Origin: Candidatus Gastranaerophilales bacterium
Lineage (GTDB): Bacteria; Cyanobacteriota; Vampirovibrionia; Gastranaerophilales; Gastranaerophilaceae
Length of the DNA: 64,000 bases
Direction: 5' to 3'
Assembly (NCBI GenBank): GCA_944326915.1
Contig: CALVFT010000005.1
Coordinates: 58,250-122,249, forward strand
In this document: piece by piece, positions 18,843-28,371 of the stretch
Numbering within the stretch: the stretch's first letter is position 1
Layout: each line of letters begins with the position of its first letter
Notes under the pieces: generated by a model
What the model saw: only the letters and a program-made list of their open reading frames with translations
The model's database searches: none
What the model was told of the DNA's origin: nothing
Translations under genes and position numbers: made by a program

Positions 18843-20162
18843 ATGAAATTACACATGCAAATCCTGATTGCCCTCGGTCTTGGTATCAAAAGAAATTGGC
18901 ATATCTTTTTCGGGATTATTTTAGGTATTATTGTCGGAATATTTTTACACGGCAAAGATTTTGCTCTTATAGCAACTATTCTGACATTTATTGGACAAGT
19001 TTTTATAAGATTAATTCAAATGGTTGTTATTCCACTTGTAGTATCTGCAATAATTATTGGAATTACAAGTATTGGTGATAATAAACAACTTGGGAAATTC
19101 GGTTCCAAAATGGTGTTATATTATACAATAATCACCGCAGCTGCAGTTGCAATAGGAGCTGTGCTATCATTAATTGTTAAACCAGGTCTTGGAGCTGCTC
19201 ATTATATTAACGCCAATACAGCAACAGCAGTACAAGCTACCGTTGCTCATGCTATGGAACAGCAACAAAATACTCTTAACTTAATTTTGAGTTTCATACC
19301 TAGCAATCCATTCCATTCTTTTGCAGAAGGCAATATGGTATCAATTATAGTATTTGTTTTATTATTTGCAGTAGCTTTGGCTAAAGTGGGCGATGTTAAC
19401 AGACCAATAGTATCATTTTTCGAATCAGTATTTGCTGCAACTATGAAAATCACTGATTGGATTATGTTCTTTGCTGCTCCTGGTGTATTTGCTTTAACAG
19501 CAAGCGCTGTATCTAGTTTTGGGATTGATATATTTGCTAGTATTTCTAAATACTTACTTGTACTTACCGTAGGATTTGCAATCCAATTATTTGTAGTGTA
19601 TCCGCTATTTTTAAAATTTTTCTCAAAAGTTTCTATTATCACACTTTATTCTGCAGTAGCAGAAGCTATGATGGTAGCATTTGGTACAGCAAGTTCTTCT
19701 GCAACACTTCCTTTAACAATTGCTTGTTGTGAAAAAAGAGGAATTTCCCACAAAATATCAAGTTTTGTACTCCCTTTAGGTGCGACATTGAATATGGATG
19801 GAACAGCCTTATTACAAACTGTTGCTGTTATATTCTTAGCTCAAGCATATGGTGTTGCTTTGACTCCATTCTTACTAATTCAGATTTGTGTACTTGCAAT
19901 GATAGCATCTTCTACTTGTGCAGGAATTCCTGGAGCAGGCTTAATTACAATTGCATTAATACTTAATGGAATGGGCTTAAGTCCTGAACAATTAGTTGCA
20001 GGTTTTGCATTCTTATTTACAATCGAAAGAATTACAGATATGATGAGAACTCTTGTCAACGTAACTTCTGATACAGTTGTTGTTGCTGCAATTGCAGATA
20101 ATGAAAATGAAATAAATTATGATTTGTTCAATGACCCTACAAAATATGAAGAAATTGCGTAA
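18843..20162 (+). CDS. Dicarboxylate/amino acid:cation symporter (SDF/DAACS family)
   Basis: 439 residues from ATG 18843, chosen for the GAAGAGG upstream; an in-frame start at 18795 would add 16 polar residues. The protein has eight transmembrane segments plus re-entrant loops. Family signatures are ASSSATLPLT (serine-rich HP1), LGATLNMDGTAL (the NMDGT motif), SSTCAGIPGAG (HP2) and the NVTSDTVVVA helix with substrate- and cation-binding Asn/Asp. Imports glutamate, aspartate or C4-dicarboxylates with Na+ or H+; exact substrate not decidable. Terminator at 20183. Confidence 0.93.
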   Translation: MKLHMQILIALGLGIKRNWHIFFGIILGIIVGIFLHGKDFALIATILTFIGQVFIRLIQMVVIPLVVSAIIIGITSIGDNKQLGKFGSKMVLYYTIITAAAVAIGAVLSLIVKPGLGAAHYINANTATAVQATVAHAMEQQQNTLNLILSFIPSNPFHSFAEGNMVSIIVFVLLFAVALAKVGDVNRPIVSFFESVFAATMKITDWIMFFAAPGVFALTASAVSSFGIDIFASISKYLLVLTVGFAIQLFVVYPLFLKFFSKVSIITLYSAVAEAMMVAFGTASSSATLPLTIACCEKRGISHKISSFVLPLGATLNMDGTALLQTVAVIFLAQAYGVALTPFLLIQICVLAMIASSTCAGIPGAGLITIALILNGMGLSPEQLVAGFAFLFTIERITDMMRTLVNVTSDTVVVAAIADNENEINYDLFNDPTKYEEIA

Positions 20163-20182
20163 AGTATAAATCTCAATTCTCA

Positions 20183-20218
20183 AAAAAAGACCCGAATTTA
20201 TCACGGGTCTTTTTTTTA
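20183..20218 (+). terminator. Terminator of the symporter gene
   Basis: AAAGACCCG / CGGGTCTTT stem with an A run before and T8 after. It overlaps the 3' end of the convergent gene at 20216. Confidence 0.88.
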
Positions 20219-21130
20219 TTCTTTTAATTTAATTTTAATTTGTCTATCTGAATTGTAAAATAAATTGAATAATGCGTTTTTATAATCATCTGCGCTTATT
20301 ATTCTTTTATTAGAAGAGTCCTCAGGAATAAATGTCCAAAATTTATGATTACCATTTACTGCCTTGTGAGCATATCTAATCTCACCTTCAGGTCGAACAT
20401 ACTCACGATATCCGCCTTTTATGTACTCCTTACCATAAAAAGGAGTTTGCAAATCATCAATTGAATATAACTCCATAGCTTTGAATTTTCCAGAATCATA
20501 TGCTTTTTTATCAACTATTCCGGAATGAGAATGAAAAGAAGCTCCAATATATTTTCCATCTATAATTCCAACAATATCAGTCTGACTTCCTGAAGGATGC
20601 AGAACTGACATATCTTGCAAGATTCCACTTTTATCATTTTGGAACCCTAGTATTATTTTATTACCTGATTTATTCTGGAAAACAATTACTTTTTGTCCGT
20701 TTAATTCTGATGTTTGATGTTCAATTCCTGCTTTTTTTAGACCATCTAAAGTTTCTTGGTAATTTTTTCCGAGTATATTTTTTATACGACCGAAATTTGA
20801 AACGGAATTCTTATTTTTTACAACAGACCTAGTAAAAAAGTTTTGAATTTTTGTGCCTAAATAACCATTTTTACCAAGCATAACAAAGCCTACTACAGAA
20901 GCAATAGCTGTTGTGGCATACCAAATCAGTTTACTATAATCTTTCTTTGTTTGAGTTGGAGTTGTTGGCTGAGTTGATAGTTGTTTTTGTTCTGTATTGT
21001 CCAAAGAAAGACGACTATTATTAGAAGTATTTAAATCTTTTTTTTCAGGATTAACTGCCTGAGAATTATTAGACTTCTCAGAGACTTTTAAATTAAAAGA
21101 ATTAAATGCACTTATCTGATTTACAGACAT
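20216..21130 (-). CDS. Hypothetical membrane-anchored protein
   Basis: 304 residues from ATG 21130, with AGAAAGG about 9 nt upstream. Residues 1-66 are Ser/Asn/Thr/Gln-rich and disordered. A single transmembrane helix lies at 67-86 (LIWYATTAIASVVGFVML). The C-terminal 200 residues form a mixed alpha/beta domain (NKIILGFQND, IVGIIDGKYIGASFHSHSG). No catalytic pattern is convincing, although the HSHSG pair is notable. No Sec signal; topology is probably N-in or hairpin. The polar N-terminus resembles that of the protease-like protein at 5154. Family unknown. Confidence 0.7.
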   Translation of the reverse strand: MSVNQISAFNSFNLKVSEKSNNSQAVNPEKKDLNTSNNSRLSLDNTEQKQLSTQPTTPTQTKKDYSKLIWYATTAIASVVGFVMLGKNGYLGTKIQNFFTRSVVKNKNSVSNFGRIKNILGKNYQETLDGLKKAGIEHQTSELNGQKVIVFQNKSGNKIILGFQNDKSGILQDMSVLHPSGSQTDIVGIIDGKYIGASFHSHSGIVDKKAYDSGKFKAMELYSIDDLQTPFYGKEYIKGGYREYVRPEGEIRYAHKAVNGNHKFWTFIPEDSSNKRIISADDYKNALFNLFYNSDRQIKIKLKE

Positions 21131-21258
21131 TAATACTACCTTTCTACAAGTATATAAAAACAAAATACGATAAAGAATTGACTCTTTTCGTAAAAAAGAT
21201 TTACACTAGTTTAAAAACCTGCTAACATTAAAGCATAATAAATAAGAAAAGAGGAAAA

Positions 21259-22158
21259 ATGTTAAATCAAACAGAAAAAATTGCGTCAACTTTTTTGGGT
21301 AAAAAAGTTGATGGTAGTGAAAAATATAATCCAGATCTTTTAGTAGCTATTCCTAGATTTGAAAACAGAGAACAATATAACATTCATAATGATGCCTTAC
21401 CTTTTGTCGGCTGGGATGTATGGCACGCATATGAATTTTCTTGCCTTACTAATAACGGAATACCTGTTACCAGATTAATGAAATTAAAATATAACTGCAA
21501 CAGTGAATTTTTAGTCGAATCAAAGTCTTTAAAACTTTATCTAAATTCTTTCAATATGACAAAACTAGGGGATAACATAGCTGAGTGCTTAGAAATTTGT
21601 AAACAGCAGATTGAAAAAGATATGAGTGAAAAACTAAAAACTAAAGTTACCGTTAACTTCATCCCGAACAACACAAAAAAAGTTGAAATATTTAGTGAAT
21701 TTAGAGATATTATGAGCTTTGTTAATGAAGAAGCTTTAAAAATTGAAAACTACAAAGAAGCACCTCAAGTATTGAAAACTGAACCAACAGATATTGAAAA
21801 TACATATTACCTAACATTTGATTCTTTAAGATCAAACTGTCGTGTAACTCATCAACCTGATTTTGGAGATGTTTTTATTTATTACAAATCAAAAAAACAT
21901 ATTATAGAAGCTTCTTTACTTGAATATCTTACTTCTTTCCGTTCAGAATATCATTTTCATGAAGAGTGTTGTGAAATGATTTTCAAAAGACTACTTGATA
22001 TTTTAAATTCCAATGATGAATTGTTTGTATGTGCCCTATACACACGCAGAGGCGGAATAGATATATGTCCTTCAAGATGGAGTAAAAATTGTAATATTGA
22101 AGACGTTAACAAACTTATTGACATAACATCTTACGCAAGAAACAGTATAAAACAGTAG
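21259..22158 (+). CDS. queF: NADPH-dependent 7-cyano-7-deazaguanine (preQ0) reductase
   Basis: 299 residues, the long bimodular (E. coli-like) QueF form. Reduces preQ0 to preQ1 in queuosine synthesis. Catalytic Cys194 lies in SNCRVTHQPDFGD. The substrate/NADPH region ESKSLKLYLNSFN, the YHFHEE motif and YTRRGGIDI are intact. SD AGAGGAAAA precedes the ATG. No preQ1 riboswitch fold was seen upstream. Followed 9 nt later by yraN. Confidence 0.95.
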   Translation: MLNQTEKIASTFLGKKVDGSEKYNPDLLVAIPRFENREQYNIHNDALPFVGWDVWHAYEFSCLTNNGIPVTRLMKLKYNCNSEFLVESKSLKLYLNSFNMTKLGDNIAECLEICKQQIEKDMSEKLKTKVTVNFIPNNTKKVEIFSEFRDIMSFVNEEALKIENYKEAPQVLKTEPTDIENTYYLTFDSLRSNCRVTHQPDFGDVFIYYKSKKHIIEASLLEYLTSFRSEYHFHEECCEMIFKRLLDILNSNDELFVCALYTRRGGIDICPSRWSKNCNIEDVNKLIDITSYARNSIKQ

Positions 22159-22167
22159 GAAAAAATA

Positions 22168-22515
22168 TTGAATAACAAAGTTATCGGAAACGCAGGAGAG
22201 AATATCGCTTGTCAATTTTTACAAAAACAAGGATACAAAATTGTTGAAAGGAATAAGCATTTTTCAAAATTTTGTGAAATTGACATTATCGCTCAACATA
22301 AAAATAAGTACATATTTGTAGAAGTTAAAACAAGACAAACTTCTAACTTTGGTTCACCTTTTGAAGCAATTACCAAAACAAAATATGAACATATCAAACA
22401 AGGAGTACTTACTTATATTACAGAAAACAAAATTAAAAATTATCAAATAGACGTAATTGCAATAACTCTTAAACCTGATATTAAAATTGAGCATCTTAAA
22501 AATGTCTACATGTAA
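22168..22515 (+). CDS. yraN: YraN/UPF0102 family endonuclease-like protein
   Basis: 115 residues from a TTG start with AGGAAAAA upstream. Family motifs: GENIACQFLQKQGYKIVERN, EIDIIA and FVEVKTRQ, a PD-(D/E)xK-like nuclease core (Asp, then ExK). Length is normal. Biological role of the family is poorly defined, possibly Holliday-junction or DNA-repair related. Convergent with recF. Confidence 0.88.
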   Translation: MNNKVIGNAGENIACQFLQKQGYKIVERNKHFSKFCEIDIIAQHKNKYIFVEVKTRQTSNFGSPFEAITKTKYEHIKQGVLTYITENKIKNYQIDVIAITLKPDIKIEHLKNVYM

Positions 22516-22531
22516 AAATCACTTGATAAAA

Positions 22532-23638
22532 CTAGATTAAGCTACCATTGTCTATTTTATAAATCTGTACGTCTTTTAAGAACTCATCTTCAAACAATAT
22601 CGTATCGACAGAAGTAATTATTGTCTGAGTTCTATCATTAATCGATTTTAACAGATAATTCTGTCTGATATCATCTAATTCCGCAAGTACATCATCCAAC
22701 AGCAATATAGGTTCATCTCCTGTTTTTTCTGTAATTATATCAAGCTCTGACAATTTCAATGCAAGAACAACTGTCCTTTGCTGGCCTTGAGAAGCAAATT
22801 TTGTAGCTTCATTACCATTTATAAAAAAGATTATATCGTCTCTATGCGGTCCAACACAGGATTGTCCCCTGCGTAATTCTTCTTCTTTTCGCTCATCCAA
22901 AGAACATCTAAAAGCGTTCGCAATATCCTCAACTTCAGCCTCATCCTCAGTCAAAAAAGAACAGTCATACTTTATCTCAAGGTTTTCAGTCTCACTTATT
23001 ATCAAATGTTTAGTCTTTGCATTCTTTTCGATTTCTTTCAAAAACTTCTTTCGTAAATAAATTATATTACTCCCTGTAATAACCAACTGCTCATTATAAA
23101 CATCTAATAATGTTGAATTATAAGTTCCTGTCTTTAGAAAATCTTTCAAACAGTTATTCTTTTGAATTCTAATTTTATCGTACTTAGATAACCTATCATC
23201 GTAAGCAGGATAAATTTGAGAAATAGCCCTATCTAGCCAATCACGTCTATCAGAAGGATTTCCACGAAGAAGAAGTAAATCTGTAGTAGAAAATAAAACC
23301 GTTTTCAATACAGTTTTAAAATTCTTAGGCGTTGTTTTTACCCCATTAATTTTTAATTCTCTTTTTTTTTCTTTTGAATAAGAAAAATCAAGTTCAATCT
23401 CTGTATCAGCTTTTATAATATTTGAATTTATAGAACAAAAATCCGCATTAAAATTAATCAATTCAACATTATTTGAAGTCCTTTGGCTTTTAAGAGTTGA
23501 TAAAAAATATATACTTTCAAGGATATTAGTCTTACCTTGAGCATTTTTACCAATAATCAAAATTTTATTTGCATCCATATTTAAAGTAATATCTCTGCAA
23601 TTTCTGTAATCTACTAAGCTCAAATCCTTCAATTTCAT
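22532..23638 (-). CDS. recF: DNA replication/repair protein RecF
   Basis: 368 residues from ATG 23638; TTG 23656 would add six residues. SMC-like ATPase that loads RecA at gaps with RecO and RecR. Walker A GKNAQGKT (30-37), the CVGPHRDD block, signature ASQGQQRT, and Walker B ILLLDDVLAELD are all present. Length is typical. No dnaA, dnaN or gyrB lies beside it, so it is outside the classical origin cluster. The region upstream of the start is AT-rich with no strong SD. Confidence 0.95.
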   Translation of the reverse strand: MKLKDLSLVDYRNCRDITLNMDANKILIIGKNAQGKTNILESIYFLSTLKSQRTSNNVELINFNADFCSINSNIIKADTEIELDFSYSKEKKRELKINGVKTTPKNFKTVLKTVLFSTTDLLLLRGNPSDRRDWLDRAISQIYPAYDDRLSKYDKIRIQKNNCLKDFLKTGTYNSTLLDVYNEQLVITGSNIIYLRKKFLKEIEKNAKTKHLIISETENLEIKYDCSFLTEDEAEVEDIANAFRCSLDERKEEELRRGQSCVGPHRDDIIFFINGNEATKFASQGQQRTVVLALKLSELDIITEKTGDEPILLLDDVLAELDDIRQNYLLKSINDRTQTIITSVDTILFEDEFLKDVQIYKIDNGSLI

Positions 23639-23741
23639 AAAAAAATTATACCCCAAATATATGATTTATAATTTATATCTGGACTAATATTAAAATTTTT
23701 TATATAATACCCTATATACAAATTACTTAAAAGGAAATATT

Positions 23742-23993
23742 ATGATACCTATAATATCAGAAGAAAATGCAGCAGTCGCTTTCAAGGAAATCTTTAAAGA
23801 TATGCCCGGCTGGAGAAAAAAAATGATTCACTATCTAAAAGATGAGAATCCTGAAATTAATACAGCCATAATCGAAGCTGCAAACAATACCGATTTAGAT
23901 CCAAAAGCAGTCGCTTTAGGAGCTTATATGACTTACATCCTCATAGAAATGGCTATGAAAGATGCTGACGCTATAATGAATTTTCAAGAATAA
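23742..23993 (+). CDS. Small hypothetical protein upstream of pilT
   Basis: 83 residues, SD AAAAGGAAA. Acidic, helical, Ala-rich (AFKEIFKDMPGWRKKMIHYLKDE, PEINTAIIEAANN), no Cys, no membrane segment. It ends 17 nt before pilT, so it is almost certainly co-transcribed with it. No family recognised; a role with PilT is suggested only by position. Confidence 0.75.
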   Translation: MIPIISEENAAVAFKEIFKDMPGWRKKMIHYLKDENPEINTAIIEAANNTDLDPKAVALGAYMTYILIEMAMKDADAIMNFQE

Positions 23994-24010
23994 ATAAGGC
24001 AGGTAAAAGA

Positions 24011-25078
24011 ATGTTAATAGAAGAACTATTAGAAAAATTAGTCGCTGACGGCGGATCCGACTTACATATATCAAGTGGACTTCCTCCGGCTGCTCGTATA
24101 GATGGTGAATTGAAAAGATACGACTATCCGCCATTGAGCCCTGATGACGTTGAAACTCTATTGTTCCCAATGCTTTCAAACGAGCAAAGACGTACTTTGG
24201 AACAAACTTGGGAATTAGACTTTTCTTATGGTATCGAAGGACTTAGCCGTTTCAGGGTTAATTTCTACAAAGATAAAGGTAACTATGCCGCAGCATTCAG
24301 AACAATTACATCAATAGTTCCTTCATTCGATAAACTTGGTTTACCTGATATTGTAAGAAAAACAGCTGACAAACCGCGTGGTTTGATTCTTGTAACCGGT
24401 CCTACAGGTTCAGGTAAATCTACAACCCTTGCAGCTATGATTGATTATATAAACTCAAACAGAGCTGAGCACATACTTACAATTGAAGACCCTATAGAAT
24501 TTGTGCACACATCAAAACAAAGTATTATCCACCAACGTGAATTGGGCATGGATACAAGGTCTTTTGCAAATGCTCTTAAATCAGCACTTCGTGAAGACCC
24601 TGATATCATACTTGTAGGTGAGATGCGTGACCACGAAACTATTGCATTAGCCCTAACAGCTGCAGAAACAGGTCACTTAGTATTCGGAACATTGCACACA
24701 TCTTCTGCAGCACAAACAATTGACCGTATCATCGACGTATTCCCTGAAGGTCAACAACAACAGATTCGTGTTCAGCTTGCAAACTCTCTTGTTGCAGTAT
24801 TTTCTCAAACACTTCTGCAAAAAATACAACCTGACGGGACTAAAAAAGGTCGTGTTATGGCGCAAGAAATTATGTTAGTAACTCCTGCGATTGCAAACCT
24901 TATCCGTGAAGCTAAAGCTGCTCAAATTTACTCTACTATCCAAATGAACCAAGGAATGGGTATGCAGACATTAGAAATGGCTCTTGCTAATTTATATAAA
25001 CAAAAATTGATTACAATAGAAGATGCGTTGTCTAAATCATCAAGACCGGATGAATTGAAACGATTAATACAGAGTTAA
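24011..25078 (+). CDS. pilT: Type IV pilus retraction ATPase PilT
   Basis: 355 residues. Hexameric ATPase that powers pilus retraction at the inner membrane. Walker A GPTGSGKST (130-138), the Asp box EDPIEF, Walker B ILVGEMRD, the His box GTLHTSSA, and the PilT-specific C-terminal PAIANLIRE (AIRNLIRE-like) are all present. Also carries the N-terminal GGSDLHIS segment. The codons here contain more CGT and GTC than neighbouring genes. No other pil gene is adjacent. Terminator at 25099. Confidence 0.96.
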   Translation: MLIEELLEKLVADGGSDLHISSGLPPAARIDGELKRYDYPPLSPDDVETLLFPMLSNEQRRTLEQTWELDFSYGIEGLSRFRVNFYKDKGNYAAAFRTITSIVPSFDKLGLPDIVRKTADKPRGLILVTGPTGSGKSTTLAAMIDYINSNRAEHILTIEDPIEFVHTSKQSIIHQRELGMDTRSFANALKSALREDPDIILVGEMRDHETIALALTAAETGHLVFGTLHTSSAAQTIDRIIDVFPEGQQQQIRVQLANSLVAVFSQTLLQKIQPDGTKKGRVMAQEIMLVTPAIANLIREAKAAQIYSTIQMNQGMGMQTLEMALANLYKQKLITIEDALSKSSRPDELKRLIQS

Positions 25079-25098
25079 AATACTCTATACAAATAATA

Positions 25099-25128
25099 AA
25101 AAAAGCTCTAATAATTCAGAGCTTTTTT
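25099..25128 (+). terminator. Terminator of pilT
   Basis: AAAAAAGCTCT / AGAGCTTTTTT stem, 8-nt loop, T tail, 20 nt after the pilT stop. Confidence 0.9.
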
Positions 25129-25216
25129 ATTGCCAAAAATTATTCATAAATCTTGTTTGGAGTTTTGTTTGTGTTAAAATTTTAATATAAGATTTTACAA
25201 CATAAAGGAAGTAAAA

Positions 25217-26749
25217 ATGGCACAACAAACACATGAAGCAAGTTCTTCTAAAGAACAAATAAGACAAACAAGAATTCAAAAACTTGCAGATTTAGCAGAC
25301 AAAGGTGTAAATCCATACCCTTATTCATTTGACAAGGATATTGATGCAAAAGACTTGCAAGAAAAATACAAGGACTTAGAACCTGGAGTAGAAACTGAAG
25401 ATAAATACTCTGTAGCAGGACGTGTTATGGCTATCCGTAACACAGGTATGTTTATAGACTTAATGGATGCATCAGGAAAGATTCAAATCTTCTCTCACAA
25501 AGAAAATCTTTCTGAAGAACAAATGAAAATACTTAAACTTATAGATATCGGTGATATTGTAGGATTTACAGGTACTATAAGAAGAACTCCTAGAGGAGAG
25601 TTATCTATAAAAGCACAGTCTTTGAAACTTTTATCTAAGTCACTACTACCTCTTCCTAACAAACAAATTAGTAAAGAAAAAATGGAAGAATTACAAAACT
25701 TCCATGGTCTTACTGACGTTGAAACAAAATATCGTCAAAGATATGTTGATTTAATTGTAAATGAAGATGTAAGAGATACTTTTAGAAAAAGAAGTTTAAT
25801 AATCCAAAAAATCAGAAATTACCTAACTTCTCAAGGATTTTTGGAAGTTGAAACTCCAATGCTGCACCCTCAAGCAGGTGGTGCAAACGCTAAACCGTTC
25901 ATTACTCACCACAATGCTCTTGATATGGATATGTTCTTGAGAATTGCTCCTGAACTATACCTAAAAAGACTTATGGTAGGCGGATTATCAGAAAAAATAT
26001 TTGAAATCAACAGAAGTTTTAGAAACGAAGGTATCGACACACGCCACAACCCAGAATTTACAATGATGGAATTGTATCAAGCTTATGTAGACTACAATGA
26101 AATGATGGTACTAACTGAAAATCTTGTAAGTACAATCGCACAAGAAGTTCTTGGTACTATGAAAATTAAATATGGCGATAACGAAATCGATTTAACTCCT
26201 CCTTGGGATAGAAAAACAATGCTTGGAGCAGTTAAAGATGCTACAGGTATTGACTTTAACAATATATTCACAGTAGCCGATGCAAAAGAAAAAGCAAAAT
26301 CAGTTGGTGTTAATGCTGATGAATGTGATAACTGGGGACAAGTTATTGATTTAATATTTGAAGAAAAAGTTGAACCAACATTGATTCAGCCTGTTCATAT
26401 TATTGACTATCCTAGAGATATATCTCCTCTTGCAAAAGTTCACAGAGATAACGACAGACTAACTGAAAGATTTGAGACAAGAGTTAACGGATGGGAAATT
26501 GCAAATGCATTCTCTGAATTGACAGACCCAATTGACCAGAGAATGAGATTTGAAGCTCAAGCTTTAGCTAAAGTAAATGGTGATGAAGAAGCAATGTCTA
26601 TTGATGAGGACTTTATATGCGCTCTTGAACATGGTATGCCTCCAGCAGGCGGACTTGGAATAGGCATCGACAGATTGGTAATGCTACTTACAGATTCTCC
26701 TTCTATCAGAGACGTAATAGCATTCCCAACAATGAGACATAGAGACTAA
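25217..26749 (+). CDS. lysS: Lysyl-tRNA synthetase (class II)
   Basis: 510 residues, typical LysS length. N-terminal OB-fold anticodon-binding domain (SVAGRVMAIRNTGMF, IQIFSHKE) is followed by the class II core: motif 2 FRNEGIDTRHNPEFT and motif 3 GLGIGIDRLVMLL. SD AAAGGAAG. Monocistronic with a strong terminator at 26758. Confidence 0.97.
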   Translation: MAQQTHEASSSKEQIRQTRIQKLADLADKGVNPYPYSFDKDIDAKDLQEKYKDLEPGVETEDKYSVAGRVMAIRNTGMFIDLMDASGKIQIFSHKENLSEEQMKILKLIDIGDIVGFTGTIRRTPRGELSIKAQSLKLLSKSLLPLPNKQISKEKMEELQNFHGLTDVETKYRQRYVDLIVNEDVRDTFRKRSLIIQKIRNYLTSQGFLEVETPMLHPQAGGANAKPFITHHNALDMDMFLRIAPELYLKRLMVGGLSEKIFEINRSFRNEGIDTRHNPEFTMMELYQAYVDYNEMMVLTENLVSTIAQEVLGTMKIKYGDNEIDLTPPWDRKTMLGAVKDATGIDFNNIFTVADAKEKAKSVGVNADECDNWGQVIDLIFEEKVEPTLIQPVHIIDYPRDISPLAKVHRDNDRLTERFETRVNGWEIANAFSELTDPIDQRMRFEAQALAKVNGDEEAMSIDEDFICALEHGMPPAGGLGIGIDRLVMLLTDSPSIRDVIAFPTMRHRD

Positions 26750-26757
26750 TTAATTTT

Positions 26758-26792
26758 AAAGACCGGCAACAATTGAGCCGGTCTTTTTTTTT
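26758..26792 (+). terminator. Terminator of lysS
   Basis: AAAGACCGGC / GCCGGTCTTT stem with T10. It also ends the convergent pseudopilin transcript. Confidence 0.9.
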
Positions 26793-27490
26793 TAATAATA
26801 ATTTATTTTCCATCCATCATTTATAACTCGTGAAGTACATGTAAGCCCTGATGCTGCCCTGTTACAGTTATAGGAATTATCTCTACCACTTGGAACAATT
26901 TCTTTTCCTGCGAGTACAAATGCAAAAATGTCTCGTCCTATTTGATTTGGCATAGAATCACCATTCACATCGACGATAAATACAACAGAATCTTTTTCAA
27001 CATCCACTCCAAACTCAGATGCAATAACTTCTTTTGGATAGATATTCATTAAAACATTCATTCCATCAACTAGAGTAAACATATATTGATAAAATTGCGC
27101 CCTACGCATATATACCTTACCGCTTAAGAATTTTGTAGGATAGCGCCAACATCCGGTCTGATTTGAACATTCTCGAATCACTTTAAAATATGGTTTATAA
27201 TAAGAATATGCAAGCGCAGATGAATCTTGAGAATATTCATCCAAGCCCCAATAATTTGGAGAAGATTTGTCCAAAATTACAAACATCGTAACTTGATTTA
27301 ATGCAGTATATATCTTTTTTAAACTCGCAATATTTTTTAATTCTCCAACTTTATTTGATAATGCTGTTAATGTTAATGCAGTAACAACCCCTATGATCGA
27401 TACAGTTAATAACACCTCTGACAGTGTCATTGCAGCATGTCTCAGTTTACTCAACGTCTCTTTCTTTAATTCCATACAAAAATTTCTCAT
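26792..27490 (-). CDS. Pseudopilin-like protein, tandem copy A
   Basis: 232 residues from ATG 27490; a TTG at 27511 and ATG 27475 are alternatives, none with a well-placed SD. The prepilin region is atypical: cleavage would fall in RHAA-MTLSE, with Ala at -1 and Met at +1, followed by VLLTVSIIGVVTALTL. The C-terminal domain has paired Cys (RECSNQTGCW, CNRAASGLTC) and VDVNGDSMPNQIGRDIFAF. It is clearly homologous along its length to the gene at 27616 (YWG, YYKPYF, NVL-x-NIYP, NDGWKI). Degenerate leader suggests relaxed peptidase specificity or loss of processing. Confidence 0.8.
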   Translation of the reverse strand: MRNFCMELKKETLSKLRHAAMTLSEVLLTVSIIGVVTALTLTALSNKVGELKNIASLKKIYTALNQVTMFVILDKSSPNYWGLDEYSQDSSALAYSYYKPYFKVIRECSNQTGCWRYPTKFLSGKVYMRRAQFYQYMFTLVDGMNVLMNIYPKEVIASEFGVDVEKDSVVFIVDVNGDSMPNQIGRDIFAFVLAGKEIVPSGRDNSYNCNRAASGLTCTSRVINDGWKINYY

Positions 27491-27615
27491 AGTGCGACCA
27501 TTGTTCCTCAATCAGAAAACTTATTACAATACAATACATACTATTTATATACCCTGAATGTCAAAAATAAAAACAAATCTTTACATAAATTTCAATAAAA
27601 ATTAACAATAAAGCT

Positions 27616-28302
27616 TTATTTCTTATACTTTATTGTCCATCCATCACGAATAATTCTTGCAACACAAGTAAAACCATTCCCTGACAATGTACAATCATCA
27701 GTATTTTCAATTCCAGCCGGTTGCAATCCTCTGTCTGTAACAACAAAAGCAAAAACATCACTACCAATTTGATTTGGAAGTCTGTCAGCATTTACATCGA
27801 CAAAAAATACTGCACAATCATGATCTACATCCATCCCAAAGGAAGTATTTAACATATCCTGAGGATAAATATCTATCAAAATATTCATACCATCTGTTAA
27901 AGTGAATGCGTACTGATACCAAGATGTATTATGAGCGTCCCAATATACAGTACCATTAAGGTACTTCATAGGATATCCCCAACAACCTGGTTTATTTTGA
28001 CATTCTCTCATCATATTAAAGTATGGTCTATAGTAATTGTACACATTTGTTACAGCATCAATATCGTTATCGACCATTCCCCAATATTCAGGAGCTTCAT
28101 GTTCTGAAATTGCAAGATTTGTAGCTTGTTGCAAAACAGAATATGCCTTTTTTAGTGTAGACATATTTTTTTGATCTGCCAATTTCTGATTTAAAGAAGG
28201 CATAGTCATAGCAGCAACAACACCAATAATACCAAGTGTTATAAGCACTTCTGCCAGTGTAAATGCGCTATTCTTTTTTAACTCCGAAATAAAAAATCTC
28301 AC
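27616..28302 (-). CDS. Pseudopilin-like protein, tandem copy B
   Basis: 228 residues from GTG 28302, the only sensible start before the leader MRFFISELKKNSA-FTLAE (Ala at -1). Hydrophobic helix LITLGIIGVVAAMTMPSL. C-terminal domain has Cys pairs (RECQNKPGCW, CTLSGNGFTC) and VDVNADRLPNQIGSDVFAF, parallel to copy A. No SD is present; a TATAAT at -7 to -12 suggests a leaderless transcript. The tandem pair probably arose by local duplication. Expected to be exported and assembled with or on type IV pilus-like fibres. Confidence 0.83.
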   Translation of the reverse strand: MRFFISELKKNSAFTLAEVLITLGIIGVVAAMTMPSLNQKLADQKNMSTLKKAYSVLQQATNLAISEHEAPEYWGMVDNDIDAVTNVYNYYRPYFNMMRECQNKPGCWGYPMKYLNGTVYWDAHNTSWYQYAFTLTDGMNILIDIYPQDMLNTSFGMDVDHDCAVFFVDVNADRLPNQIGSDVFAFVVTDRGLQPAGIENTDDCTLSGNGFTCVARIIRDGWTIKYKK

Positions 28303-28308
28303 ACACTT

Positions 28309-28336
28309 ATTATAACATTTTTTTCAAAACCTGCAA
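28309..28336 (-). promoter_or_regulatory. Promoter of pseudopilin copy B, possibly leaderless
   Basis: On the minus strand TTGCAG (28336-28331), 16-bp spacer, TATAAT (28314-28309). A start 7 nt further on falls at 28302, the first base of the GTG codon. Confidence 0.55.
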
Positions 28337-28371
28337 TAGACTTTACAGCTTTTTTGTCATAGATTTATTAT

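Noticed and set aside
21131..21258. preQ1 riboswitch upstream of queF
   Set aside because: The short hairpin and A-rich pseudoknot tail of preQ1 aptamers could not be fitted to the leader.
28303..28371. BirA operator before bioF
   Set aside because: No long spaced inverted repeat of the BirA type was found in the short promoter region.
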